Part shown: positions 19,238 to 28,202 of the stretch, one piece after another | Position numbering within the stretch: position 1 is the first letter of the stretch | Layout: every line of letters starts with the position of its first letter | Source of the DNA: Candidatus Omnitrophota bacterium | Lineage (GTDB): Bacteria; Hinthialibacterota; Hinthialibacteria; Hinthialibacterales; JAKPRU01 | DNA: 46,576 bases | Reading direction: 5' to 3' | Assembly (NCBI GenBank): GCA_029570205.1 | Contig: JAKQSI010000075.1 | Coordinates: 1 to 46,576 of the forward strand | The notes under the pieces: generated by a model | What the model saw: the letters and a program-made list of their open reading frames with translations, nothing else | Told to the model about the DNA's origin: nothing | Database searches by the model: none | Made by a program: the position numbers and the translations under genes

Positions 19238-19266
19238 AAACCGGCAATGGGCCGGTTTTCTTTTTT
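19238..19266 (+). terminator. Rho-independent terminator after marR
   Basis: AAACCGGC, loop AATGG, GCCGGTTT, then TCTTTTTT. The perfect 8-bp stem with a T-run is a classical intrinsic terminator, so the radical SAM gene needs its own promoter. Confidence 0.85.
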
Positions 19267-19295
19267 GAATAGAATGTTGATATGTATACAATATA
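19265..19295 (+). promoter_or_regulatory. Promoter with MarR-type operator before radical SAM gene
   Basis: TTGAAT (19265-19270), 16 bp and TACAAT (19287-19292). The 16-mer ATATGTATACAATATA (19280-19295) covers the -10 box at the same offset (7 bp) as its near twin in the MarR promoter. The two differ only at two central bases. Confidence 0.6.
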
Positions 19296-19322
19296 TCTCT
19301 CAACAGAAGGGAGAAGAACATT

Positions 19323-20744
19323 ATGAAAATTCTGTTGATCGCCCCGGCAAGTGGAAACTGGAAAACAGTCGGTCGAAATCGCCTGTTTAACGGCAAGACC
19401 TTTCGGTTCTCGATGCTCAGCCTTCTCAGCGTGGCCGCCGAAACCCCTTCCGGCGCGGAGATCCGCATTGTAGACGAGCAGATCGACGAGATCCCCTGGG
19501 ATGAGAAATTCGACTTGGTCGGGATCACCTGCATGACCGCGCTGGCCCCGCGCGCTTATGAATTGGCCTCCCGTTTCCGCGCACTGGGAATCCCGGTGGT
19601 CCTGGGCGGGATGCACCCCACTTTCTGCCCGGAGGAGGCGCTCCAACATGGCGATGCCGTGGTAGCCGGAGAGGCGGAAGGAATCTGGCCCAGGGTGGTT
19701 GAGGATGCGCAGAATGGATGCCTGGGAGGCATCTATCGCTCAAATCAGCCGGTCGATCTCTCTTCGTTGAAAAAACTCCCGCGTCATCTGCTTCCGAGTA
19801 AGGGGTATTCGACCCGCCATGCCGTGCAGGCCACACGAGGTTGTCCCCACCGTTGCTCTTTCTGCTCCGTGTCTGCATTCAATCGGCATATTCACAAGAA
19901 GCGTCCTGTGGAGAAAGTCCTTGAGGAAATCCGAGGTATTCCCACGAAATTCTTCATGTTCGTCGATGATAATCTGATTGCCGACCGCGAGTATGCGGCC
20001 CGCCTGTTTCGCGAGATGATTCCGCTCAAGAAACGGTGGATCACACAGGTTTCTCTTTCCATGGCCGATGATCCTGAATTTGTCAAACTGGCGGCGCAGG
20101 CCGGGTGTATCGGAGTATTCGTCGGAATCGAGACATTCTCCGATCGGAATCTCGATGATATGGGCAAAACCATCAACCGGACTGCCGATTATCAAGAAAG
20201 AATTCGCGTATTCCATTCGCATGGAATCGGAGTGGAAGCGGGGATTGTATTCGGATTCGATCAGGACAGTCCCGAAGTGTTCTCCAGGACGCTGGACATG
20301 CTGGACCGGTTGGGAATCGACCTGATTCAGACCTCGATCCTCACTCCTCTACCGGGCACGGCGCAATATCCCGCCATGTCGGATCGAATCCTGGACAAGG
20401 ACTGGTCGCATTATGATTTTCATCATGCGGTGTTCCAGCCTGCCGGGATGTCGGCGGAGGCATTGCAGGCGGGCCATGACTGGGTGACCCGCGAGTTCTA
20501 TCGTCCGTGGCGAATTGTCCGGCGTGTGTGGAGACACCTCAGCCGCCCAAACGGATGGTTGACCTGGCCGTATGTGCTGGCGATCAACCTGGCGTATTAC
20601 GGTCGCGTGCAATGCTGGAACTTCAGGGGCTGGGACCCGGCCTGCGAAAAGCCCGTCCCGAAAACAAGACGTTCTATTCTCGATCTGTGGAAAGGACTTG
20701 TTCAGCATGGCTCGGCAGTTCTGAAACCGGAGGTGATAGGATAG
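19323..20744 (+). CDS. B12-binding-domain radical SAM protein
   Basis: The N-terminal part (1-130) is a Rossmann-like B12-binding domain: GITCMTALAPRAYELA and PVVLGGMHPTFCPEEALQ. The radical SAM cluster is the classical CX3CX2C at Cys174, Cys178 and Cys181 in TRGCPHRCSFCSV. It is followed by the barrel (FMFVDDNLI, GIETFSDRNL, GIVFGFDQDSPE) and a C-terminal region of about 100 residues. The family includes methyltransferases and cyclases such as HpnP/BchE relatives, but the substrate cannot be read here. GGAGAA lies about 7 bases before ATG 19323. The MarR-type operator and the terminator before it indicate ligand-induced, MarR-controlled expression. Confidence 0.88.
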   Translation: MKILLIAPASGNWKTVGRNRLFNGKTFRFSMLSLLSVAAETPSGAEIRIVDEQIDEIPWDEKFDLVGITCMTALAPRAYELASRFRALGIPVVLGGMHPTFCPEEALQHGDAVVAGEAEGIWPRVVEDAQNGCLGGIYRSNQPVDLSSLKKLPRHLLPSKGYSTRHAVQATRGCPHRCSFCSVSAFNRHIHKKRPVEKVLEEIRGIPTKFFMFVDDNLIADREYAARLFREMIPLKKRWITQVSLSMADDPEFVKLAAQAGCIGVFVGIETFSDRNLDDMGKTINRTADYQERIRVFHSHGIGVEAGIVFGFDQDSPEVFSRTLDMLDRLGIDLIQTSILTPLPGTAQYPAMSDRILDKDWSHYDFHHAVFQPAGMSAEALQAGHDWVTREFYRPWRIVRRVWRHLSRPNGWLTWPYVLAINLAYYGRVQCWNFRGWDPACEKPVPKTRRSILDLWKGLVQHGSAVLKPEVIG

Positions 20745-20767
20745 GCGCTCGGTTCGAGCCGGGATCG

Positions 20768-20886
20768 GATGCTCTGCGGAGATTCCTCACATTCGTTCGG
20801 AATGACAGCCTGCACTCCTCGCCTATTGACAGGCACAGAGGCCTGTCCCACTGGAAAAACTGGTGGGACAGGCCTCTGTGCCTGTC
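20768..20886. repeat. Long inverted repeat with perfect 24-bp arms
   Basis: Arms 20828-20851 and 20863-20886 are exact reverse complements (start GACAGGCACAGAGGCCTG), with an 11-bp loop. The upstream part (20768-20815) has an ATTCCTCACATTCGTTCGG motif seen in common bacterial dispersed repeats. It lies between the radical SAM gene and the next gene and could act as a two-way terminator. The rest of 20745-21098 shows no gene. Confidence 0.7.
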
Positions 20887-20902
20887 GATGGTCGGGACAT
20901 GG

Positions 20903-20932
20903 TTGGTCCTTTGACTCATCTTTTGGTATAGT
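20903..20932 (+). promoter_or_regulatory. Candidate promoter of the six-hairpin glycosidase-like gene
   Basis: TTGGTC (20903-20908), 18 bp and TATAGT (20927-20932). It would leave a leader of about 160 bases before the gene. Confidence 0.35.
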
Positions 20933-21098
20933 TTGAATTGGGTTTGACGTTACCGTTCTGCCGAGGCGAGCCGACTCGGATCTCGGTTCGTGCGGATCGA
21001 TGGACCGTCTCTGAAACAGTGGGAGATGGTTTTTTGCGAACGTCAAATTGAAGAATTCACTGTAAATCACGGATATCCCGCAACCGGACAGAAGAACG

Positions 21099-23714
21099 TT
21101 GTTTGCGCAGCCATCGGTCATCGAACGGGGGCTGTACCTCTCGTTTCTGTTCTCCCTTGGAGTCTGGAGCCAGTCTGCCTCTGGGGATCTTCCTATTGTC
21201 GATTTCCGCTACGCCAATCGGAATTCACTTACCCCCATCGGAATCAAAGATGGGATTCGAAAGTCTCTGGTCATGCCGGATGGGACTTTGTTGGTCGATG
21301 AGCGCCCGCTGGAGTTTCGAATCCTTTCCGTCGATGGTCATCAACCGACGCTTGACGCAAATTGGCGTCAGGACCTGGAGGAAGATTTTCTGCCTATTGT
21401 TCGTACGCGGGGAACTTGCGAAGAGTTGCAGATTCGCAAAACCGCATTTTCAGCAGAAACCTTTGCGGGTCCATGCGATGTTTTCCAGGTGGAGATTCTG
21501 AATCCCAAGCCGGTGGCGCAAAAGGTTTTTTGCTCAGTCCGGTTCGGAACGGGAAGCGCAAAATCAACGGAACGCGGATTGATCCTGGAGAACTCCGAAG
21601 GCGTTCGGGCTTACCTGATGAAAGATTGGGCGGTATCGGTTTCGGAAATGTCCGTGGAATCATACAGGCCAACCCTGGGGGAGGTCGGATGGCATGGTGT
21701 GCTGCCCAAATGGAGCGCGTCTCTCGATGGATTGAATCCGGCATTTTACGATGCGGCAATCGGTTGGTACGGGAGACCGATTCAGTATCGTTTCCCGTGT
21801 AAGCCGAACCGGATCTACACTGTGGTAATCGGTTTATGCGAAGGGTATTGGGAAAAACCGGGGAATCGCCTGCTCGATCTCCTGGTCGAGGGTGACAGCC
21901 CCGTTAAAATCGACCCGGCGGAGATATCCGGAAAAGACAAGCCGGTCACAGTGCAGTTTCTTGCACAGGACATGAACGCGGACAATTGGGTGGACATTGT
22001 CTGCGCTGCCAATGAGAAAAGTCCTCACCAGGAAGCGTTCGTCAATGCGATCTGGGTTTTTGAAGGCCGGCCGGATGTAGAGGAGCTGGGAACTGCCCTG
22101 ATTACCGGCAAGGATGGAGTGTCGATCCTGTACCAGGTCGCATGTGGAAGTCCGGACATGCGGAAATCCGGCGGATCGGCCGGCATTCTGCGGATGGTTA
22201 TTCCCCCGGCGGGTCGGGGATCGATCACGATGCTGGTCCCGTGGGAAACTCCCGATAATGTGGATTTCGCTCAGATCAATCCAAAGGGGCTTTTGGAACA
22301 GGTTCGATCCGGTTGGCATCTCTTGCTCGATCAGGGCGTCTATATCTCGGTCCCCGATCGAACTGTTGTGGATTGTTATCGAGCCTGTCTTGCCCAATTG
22401 TTCCTTTTGCAGGATTGCCTGTTCGGAGAAGGAGAAAGACGGAAACGTTCTTCCTCTGTTCGGGAACAGGCGTATATCAGCGCGGCCTTGAGTTTGTCGG
22501 GGTATGGATGGGCCGCACGGGAAAGCCTGGAGGCTCTTCGGAATCGCCAGAATTCCGACGGAGGATGGATCCATTCGGAGCCTGGCTGGGACAGCGCCGG
22601 ACAGGTCATTTGGGCGCTCTGGCTTGAGGGAACGGTCAGCCGAAGCGATCCATACTTGCGTTCCATTTATCCCACCGTTTCCAAGGCGTGCGAATGGATC
22701 GTTCAGAATCGGGAAAAAGAGAAAGAAAGGTTTTATTCCTCGCCGCCTCGAAACGATTCCAGGTTTGGTCTCCTGCCTGGAAGGCCCACTATTGGGAATG
22801 CAACGCAAGAATACCATTACGGCTATGATTTCTGGGCCATCCAGGCCCTGAATCTGGGAATGGAAATCGCGGCGCGGATCGGCGAGACGGAGGATACTCG
22901 TCGATGGGAACTTCGGTATCGCCGCTATCACGGAGATCTGTCCAGGTCGATCCGAAGAGTTTTCGTAAGCGACAAAGGATTTCTCCCCTCATCCCCCGAC
23001 GCATCCGATACCACAGGAATCCTGGATAATCTCAATGCGATTTATCCGCTGGATACCTTCTCAGACTTGCCCGAATTGGTTGCGACCCTGAATTGGATCG
23101 ACAGGAACAAACAGGAAGATTTGTTCATCGATCCGGGTTCGCGACCGCAAAGCATTGACCTGTCCCGTTCTTCGGATGTGGCAGGGTGTTTTATGACTCT
23201 CGAGCGATGGGATCGGTCGCCGGAGGTCCTGTACGCGCTTCTCAACCACGCTCAGCGCACCAAGACCTGGCCGGAACAAGTTGCCCCCGACACTCGGCAG
23301 GGCTATGGAGAAATGCCGGATGCGGAAACAGCGGCAGGGTATGTCCTTCTGTTTCGACAAAGCCTTCTCTGGGAGCAGAAGAACAAGCTGCACCTGGCAG
23401 CGGGCATTCATCGTTCCTGGCTGAATCCCGGCTGTACGGTCTCTATCGCCGATGCGCCCTCCCAGTTTGGAGTGATTTCGTTCTATTTGCAGCGCCTCTC
23501 CTGGGACATTCTTTTCGGCTCGATCACCATTCCCGAACTGGATCACCCGATACAGGTCCATCTTCATTTGCGACTGCCTGCGGATAGTGTTGTGGAAGAG
23601 GCCATCTTGAACGGCCAGCGTGTTCCTGTTCGCAATGAGACGATCGCATTTTTCAGCTCCGGCGGGATTTACGACGTTCATGCGGATATCCGAAGCGCCC
23701 AGCCCAGCCAATGA
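21099..23714 (+). CDS. Secreted six-hairpin glycosidase-like protein
   Basis: An 871-residue protein. The first 30 residues (LYLSFLFSLGVWSQSASG) look like a signal peptide, so it is probably exported. Residues 30-420 form beta-rich domains of the carbohydrate-binding or malectin-like kind. The middle (about 445-720) is an alpha/alpha-barrel of the six-hairpin glycosidase superfamily: EQAYISAALSLSGYGWAARE, SDGGWIHSEPGW, YGYDFWAIQALNLGMEIA. Catalytic acids cannot be fixed. A beta domain closes the protein. The start is TTG 21099, the first possible start in the frame, with no convincing ribosome-binding site, so the start is uncertain. It faces the GT39-like gene with a 4-bp gap. Confidence 0.7.
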   Translation: MFAQPSVIERGLYLSFLFSLGVWSQSASGDLPIVDFRYANRNSLTPIGIKDGIRKSLVMPDGTLLVDERPLEFRILSVDGHQPTLDANWRQDLEEDFLPIVRTRGTCEELQIRKTAFSAETFAGPCDVFQVEILNPKPVAQKVFCSVRFGTGSAKSTERGLILENSEGVRAYLMKDWAVSVSEMSVESYRPTLGEVGWHGVLPKWSASLDGLNPAFYDAAIGWYGRPIQYRFPCKPNRIYTVVIGLCEGYWEKPGNRLLDLLVEGDSPVKIDPAEISGKDKPVTVQFLAQDMNADNWVDIVCAANEKSPHQEAFVNAIWVFEGRPDVEELGTALITGKDGVSILYQVACGSPDMRKSGGSAGILRMVIPPAGRGSITMLVPWETPDNVDFAQINPKGLLEQVRSGWHLLLDQGVYISVPDRTVVDCYRACLAQLFLLQDCLFGEGERRKRSSSVREQAYISAALSLSGYGWAARESLEALRNRQNSDGGWIHSEPGWDSAGQVIWALWLEGTVSRSDPYLRSIYPTVSKACEWIVQNREKEKERFYSSPPRNDSRFGLLPGRPTIGNATQEYHYGYDFWAIQALNLGMEIAARIGETEDTRRWELRYRRYHGDLSRSIRRVFVSDKGFLPSSPDASDTTGILDNLNAIYPLDTFSDLPELVATLNWIDRNKQEDLFIDPGSRPQSIDLSRSSDVAGCFMTLERWDRSPEVLYALLNHAQRTKTWPEQVAPDTRQGYGEMPDAETAAGYVLLFRQSLLWEQKNKLHLAAGIHRSWLNPGCTVSIADAPSQFGVISFYLQRLSWDILFGSITIPELDHPIQVHLHLRLPADSVVEEAILNGQRVPVRNETIAFFSSGGIYDVHADIRSAQPSQ

Positions 23715-23718
23715 GACT

Positions 23719-25272
23719 TTACGGTTCTTCCTCCATCGAATCCTCTTGAGGCACATAAACTTCGTATACCCCTCCCGGTTCGACCTCAATTCGTTCCGAA
23801 AACTTTGCCGCTTTGCCGTTCGACCCATAATAAACAGACACTTCGTGGGAGCCTTCGAGCACATGACGGATTTCGGAGCCTTTTGCATGTCCGTCCAGAA
23901 TAATGGTCCATAGATTCGCCTCGAGGGAATTCGGCAGATGAATCAGAATGGTTCCTTCTCCCCGTCGGCCGAGACGTGCGGCATCCACTACTTTTCCTCC
24001 AAGTAGAAACGCGGAGATGCCGATCAGCCCCCATACGGCAAACCGAACCCATCGCACTTGACACTGTTCCAGAATATCGACCGCCAAAAGCGCCATGGGC
24101 AGCCCGGTAAAACTGAACAGGTCCCAGTCCATTCGCCCGCGATCAGGATGCCAGATCAATGTGAATATCAAGAAACAAACCAGGGACACAATCAGTACCA
24201 CGGACCAGGATTTCCCGGGAATTCTCCGGAGGATCACACCTGCCAATACAATCAGGGTTGTGAGATGCGAACTATTCCAGGCAAACCACAGCCAGTCATA
24301 GAGGTGGTCCATCGAAAACAGAGCATAGCGCTTCTTCACACCTCCCTGCTTCACATTTTCCGGGACAGCGAAAAGAGACATGAACCGGTCTCCCACCATT
24401 TCGCCGTTGCCGATATCGAATCGGAACAAAACCAGAGTCAGTAGAATTGCCGGGGTCAAGCCGACGAAAAATTGCAGGGCCTCCCGTCTGCGATGGCGAC
24501 TTTGCAGGAGTAATGGAATGAAAACAGGGGAAAGAAACCAGAAAATCAAATGAAAAAAAATCCCCAGCGAAAACACCGCCCCAACCGTGATGGCACGGAC
24601 CTGTCCGGCAAGATACCGTCGGCAAGTCAGGAAAAACAACATCAGGCAGGCTGTGGGCATAGCATAAGTCTCAATATGCCCATAAAACAGCTGCATGAAT
24701 CCGGATGAACCGATCAGTGCGAGGGCCATCCATCGGCGACTCCCGGCTCCCACGAATCGCCATGCCCAATACACAAAGGCAAAACCGGCCAGGGAGGAAA
24801 CCAGGTTGATCGCCCAACGCCCGTCCCAACCCCACAGCCGGTGCGTGATTGTGTAAGTCAATTGCATCGCGCCGAAGGAGAACATCTGCCGCTTGCGCAG
24901 CCAGATTCCGCCTTCGATTTCACGACACCATTGATCGCTGTCGCCGCCGGTCATTTCTGCGGCACGGAAAAACCAGAACAGAGCAAAGGCGGCAGTTGCC
25001 AGGAGAAGCGCGGTTCGAAAATCCCCTTCTTCAAAGCGATCCGGGGCATTACCCGCCACTTCTTCAGTATCCGCATTGCTATTCCCTCGTCCCCCGGAAG
25101 CGGGCTGGGGTGAGGAAGTCTCAGTGGCACAGTCTTCCAGCCTGTTGTCTTGCGCAATCAACGAGCATAACTCCCTCTGTGTCTCCTGCAAACTTTGGGG
25201 CAGCGGTTCCTCCCCTGGAGATCGGGGGAGGTCCGGTGGGGGTTGCCCGGATATCGCAAGACTCTTCGACAT
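23719..25272 (-). CDS. GT39-like membrane glycosyltransferase or polyprenyl-sugar protein
   Basis: A membrane protein with about ten helices (from RTALLLATAAFALFWFFRAA). The first loop carries GGDSDQW, the acidic loop position typical of GT-C enzymes, and FYGHIETYAMP follows. A soluble beta-type domain ends it. The first 68 residues of the open frame (PPDLPRSPGEEPLPQ, SPQPASGG) are encoded by dispersed-repeat DNA and are not typical protein. The real start may be GTG at 25059, giving MAGNAPDRFEEGDF directly before the first helix, although no strong ribosome site supports it. The enzyme would move a sugar from a lipid carrier to an envelope target, by analogy. Confidence 0.65.
   Translation of the reverse strand: MSKSLAISGQPPPDLPRSPGEEPLPQSLQETQRELCSLIAQDNRLEDCATETSSPQPASGGRGNSNADTEEVAGNAPDRFEEGDFRTALLLATAAFALFWFFRAAEMTGGDSDQWCREIEGGIWLRKRQMFSFGAMQLTYTITHRLWGWDGRWAINLVSSLAGFAFVYWAWRFVGAGSRRWMALALIGSSGFMQLFYGHIETYAMPTACLMLFFLTCRRYLAGQVRAITVGAVFSLGIFFHLIFWFLSPVFIPLLLQSRHRRREALQFFVGLTPAILLTLVLFRFDIGNGEMVGDRFMSLFAVPENVKQGGVKKRYALFSMDHLYDWLWFAWNSSHLTTLIVLAGVILRRIPGKSWSVVLIVSLVCFLIFTLIWHPDRGRMDWDLFSFTGLPMALLAVDILEQCQVRWVRFAVWGLIGISAFLLGGKVVDAARLGRRGEGTILIHLPNSLEANLWTIILDGHAKGSEIRHVLEGSHEVSVYYGSNGKAAKFSERIEVEPGGVYEVYVPQEDSMEEEP
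25080..25245. repeat. Compound dispersed repeat, copy 2
   Basis: Left to right: a CCCCCGGAAGCGGGCTGGGG block, a GTGGCACAG-TCTTCCAGCC hairpin-type repeat (25124-25147) and a CCTCCCC/GGGGGAGG hairpin (25207-25229) matching the copy at 240-265 in the opposite orientation. The last part reads in frame as protein in the adjoining GT39-like gene. Confidence 0.65.
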
Positions 25273-25332
25273 CTACTGCGCGCCATTATTTCATCACCAC
25301 TTTGCGGCGAGCCGCTGTTTGGCTACACCCTG

Positions 25333-27033
25333 TCAGGCTCTCTGTTTCAGCACAGCGCCGTCGGCTGCGGAGGAAACAGCCTCGGCGTACCGCACCATGA
25401 CGCCGACCTTGATCTTGGCTTCGGGGCGTTTCCAGGCCGCCCTTCGTTGCTGCATTTGTTCCTCCGAAAGTCGAACATTAAGCGACCGGTTGGGGATGTC
25501 GATATCAATAATGTCCCCCTCTTTGAGAAGACCGATCGGTCCGCCTTCCATGGCTTCGGGGGAGATATGCCCGATGGAGGCGCCCGTTGTTGCGCCGGAG
25601 AATCGCCCGTCGGTGATCAGAGCGACCTTATCGGCCATTCCCATTCCCTTCACAACGGATGTTGGGGTAAGCATTTCGGGCATTCCGGGGCCGCCCTTTG
25701 GACCTTCATAGCGAATCACCACTACATCACCGGCCTTGATTCGGCTGCCGAGCATCGCATCACAAGCTTCGCTTTCGGAATTGAATATCCGCGCGGGACC
25801 GGAGTGTTTCAACATTTCGGGCAATACGGCAGAGGCTTTTACAATACTCCCATCGGGAGCAAGATTGCCGTACAGGCAGCACAACCCCCCGGTTGCATGA
25901 ACCGGCTTGTCCAGGCAGCACACCACGGTTCCATCGCAGTCGGGCGCGGATGCCAGATTTTCTGCCAGGGTCTTTCCGGTGACTGTTAATGTGCCGCCAT
26001 CGAGGAGTTTTCCCTTCATCAATTCCTTGAGAATCACCGAGACACCGCCGACCCGATGAAGGTCCTCCAGATGCCAGGGGCCGCCCGGCGCCATATTGCA
26101 AATATGTGGAGTCTGGGCGCTAATCGTGTTGAATTCCGAGAGAGGGAGAGACAAACCGGCCTCATAGGCCAGCGCGGGAAGGTGCAACGCGGTATTTGTG
26201 GAGCCGCCGAATGCCATGTCCAGCGCAATGGCATTTTCAAAGGCTTTGCGCGTTAGGATCTGCCTGGGAGTAATCGCCTTCCTCACAAGTTCCATGATCT
26301 GCTCTCCGGCAGCCTGAGCGAGACGAATACGGTCAGCGTGGACAGCCGGAATCGTTCCGTTTCCGGGCAAGGCAATCCCCAGAACCTCGGAGAGACAGCT
26401 CATGGTGTTCGCCGTGAACATACCGGCACAGGAACCGGCGCCGGGACAGGCCGACCGGCAGCTCTCCTCAAACACGTCTTCCGGTATCTTGCCCGATTTC
26501 ACCGGCGCGATGCGCCCGAACAGGGAGTTCAGGTCCATGACAGGATCCCCCATCCCCGGATACTTACCCCGGAACAGACCCAGGTCAAATCCCACCAGCA
26601 TCGGCCCGCCGGTAATCAGGATGGCCGGGATATCCAGGCGCAGGGCGGCCATAAGCATCCCCGGTGTAATCTTGTCGCAGTTCGACACAAGGACAATCCC
26701 ATCGAACGGATGGCCCTGGGCCATAATCTCTACGGAATCGGCGATCACCTCGCGGCTCACCAGCGAATACCGCATTCCCAGGTGGTTCATCGCGATTCCG
26801 TCGCAAACCCCAATCGTCCCGAACTCGACCGGTGTCCCACCGGCCATCAGTACCCCGCGCTTGACCGCCGCCGAGATCTTATTCAGATCCACATGACCGG
26901 GGATAATCTCATTGTATGAATTCGCAATCCCGATAATGGGCTTGTCGAGATCTTTTCGGGCCAGTCCTGTCGCCATCCAGAGAGACCGATGAGGCCCTTT
27001 TTCCGGGCCGAGTTTCATCACATCGCTGCGCAT
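25333..27033 (-). CDS. ilvD: Dihydroxy-acid dehydratase
   Basis: IlvD dehydrates dihydroxy acids in valine, isoleucine and leucine synthesis and carries an Fe-S cluster. Visible motifs are SYNEIIPGHVDL, the cluster-region NCDKITPGM with Cys119, the CPGAGSCAGMFTANTM block with Cys196 and Cys202, and the C-terminal YEGPKGGPGMPEML and DGRFSGATTGASIGH. Length 566 is normal. GGAGG lies 8 bases before the ATG. No ilvC, ilvB or leu gene is adjacent, so the gene is a solitary member of its pathway here. Confidence 0.95.
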   Translation of the reverse strand: MRSDVMKLGPEKGPHRSLWMATGLARKDLDKPIIGIANSYNEIIPGHVDLNKISAAVKRGVLMAGGTPVEFGTIGVCDGIAMNHLGMRYSLVSREVIADSVEIMAQGHPFDGIVLVSNCDKITPGMLMAALRLDIPAILITGGPMLVGFDLGLFRGKYPGMGDPVMDLNSLFGRIAPVKSGKIPEDVFEESCRSACPGAGSCAGMFTANTMSCLSEVLGIALPGNGTIPAVHADRIRLAQAAGEQIMELVRKAITPRQILTRKAFENAIALDMAFGGSTNTALHLPALAYEAGLSLPLSEFNTISAQTPHICNMAPGGPWHLEDLHRVGGVSVILKELMKGKLLDGGTLTVTGKTLAENLASAPDCDGTVVCCLDKPVHATGGLCCLYGNLAPDGSIVKASAVLPEMLKHSGPARIFNSESEACDAMLGSRIKAGDVVVIRYEGPKGGPGMPEMLTPTSVVKGMGMADKVALITDGRFSGATTGASIGHISPEAMEGGPIGLLKEGDIIDIDIPNRSLNVRLSEEQMQQRRAAWKRPEAKIKVGVMVRYAEAVSSAADGAVLKQRA

Positions 27034-27198
27034 TTGAATAAACCTCCATTTGCAACTTGAAATGCTCTAATGGACCGATTCGTCCTATTCCCAATGGAAT
27101 CAAGTCAAATGAGTCTCTCACCGGCCCCGACTCGGGTCAACGGCAAGGTCCTCATCACAGCCACCGAGTCTCCCCCGGCTTTTCTCCATTCATCTTCG

Positions 27199-27228
27199 TT
27201 GCACAACCGGGCAGGTGTAATATAGAAT
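27199..27228 (+). promoter_or_regulatory. Candidate promoter of the Tat TIM-barrel operon
   Basis: TTGCAC (27199-27204) and TATAGA (27221-27226, spacer 16) or TAGAAT (27223-27228, spacer 18). It lies in the 240-bp gap divergent from ilvD. Confidence 0.45.
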
Positions 27229-27275
27229 CAGTCTGAGAGGCCGAACAAATTGAAAGCAGAGGAAAGGAATCGACC

Positions 27276-28199
27276 ATGCTATTTTCATTTTCCCGCAGAG
27301 AGTTCATTCAGAGCAGTATTGCCGCGACATTGGGAACTTCCGCGCTTGGGGTGACTTCACAAACAGCCCAGGCCATAGCGCCCATTCAACGTGGGGTGAA
27401 AGGCACGCGCATGAAACTCAGCTGCGCCGCCTATTCCTATCGGGATCATTTCAAAAGCGGAGTAATGACTATGTATGATTTTCTGGAGGCCTGTGCAACA
27501 ATGGGGTTGGATGGCGCAGAACCAACCTCCTACTATTTCCCGGATCCCCTCACCAATGAATGGATCATCGACTACAAACGGCGAGCATTCCTGCTGGGAT
27601 TAGACATTTCCGGAACTGCTGTGGGCAATACATTTACGCACAATCCCGGTCCCGAACGCGAGAAAGAAATCCAACATGTAAAGAATTGGATCGACCATGC
27701 GGCCCTTCTTGGAGCGCCGACCATCCGAATCTTCGCAGGTGGCATCCCCAAGGGATCGGACATGACCCTGGAGCAGGCACAGAAAAACGCCATCGAAACC
27801 ACACAGGAAGCCTGTGCGTATGCGGCAACGCGAGGGGTGTTCCTTGCCCTGGAGAACCACGGCGGCATTGTCCCCGATGCCGACAGTGTGCTGGCCATTG
27901 TTGAAAAAGTCGAGTCGGATTGGTTCGGAGTGAACCTCGATACGGGGAACTTCCATACGGCCGATCCCTACGCGGATATGGCGAAGGTGCTTCCGTATAC
28001 CATGACGGTCCAGGTAAAGGTTCATATACAGCCACAGGGGGGCCAGAAAACCGAGGCGGATTTCAAACGCATTCTTACAATTCTTGCCGATGGCGGCTAT
28101 CGCGGGTATGTCGCGCTGGAATATGAAGGCGCGAACGATCCGATCTCCGATGTTCCCCGATATATCGAAAAACTACAAACGATTCTGGCGAGGATGTAA
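27276..28199 (+). CDS. Tat-exported sugar isomerase/epimerase-like TIM barrel
   Basis: A twin-arginine signal, SRREFIQSSIAATL (6-19), marks export of a folded protein. The body is a xylose-isomerase-like (AP endonuclease 2 type) TIM barrel: KLSCAAYSYRDHF, LDGAEPTSYYFPD, ALENHGG, GVNLDTGNFHTADP and YVALEYEGAND. The acidic and histidine residues at strand ends suit divalent-metal binding. Family members isomerise or epimerise sugars or act on keto sugars; the substrate is unknown. It sits 3 bases ahead of the aldo/keto reductase gene, and both are probably co-transcribed. Confidence 0.8.
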   Translation: MLFSFSRREFIQSSIAATLGTSALGVTSQTAQAIAPIQRGVKGTRMKLSCAAYSYRDHFKSGVMTMYDFLEACATMGLDGAEPTSYYFPDPLTNEWIIDYKRRAFLLGLDISGTAVGNTFTHNPGPEREKEIQHVKNWIDHAALLGAPTIRIFAGGIPKGSDMTLEQAQKNAIETTQEACAYAATRGVFLALENHGGIVPDADSVLAIVEKVESDWFGVNLDTGNFHTADPYADMAKVLPYTMTVQVKVHIQPQGGQKTEADFKRILTILADGGYRGYVALEYEGANDPISDVPRYIEKLQTILARM

Positions 28200-28202
28200 C
28201 CG

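Noticed and set aside
20828-20886. CRISPR array or attachment site
   Set aside because: There is only one inverted pair and no repeated spacer unit; no integrase gene is near.
27034-27198. Riboswitch or leader upstream of ilvD
   Set aside because: No recognisable aptamer, T-box specifier or leader peptide rich in Val/Leu/Ile was seen.
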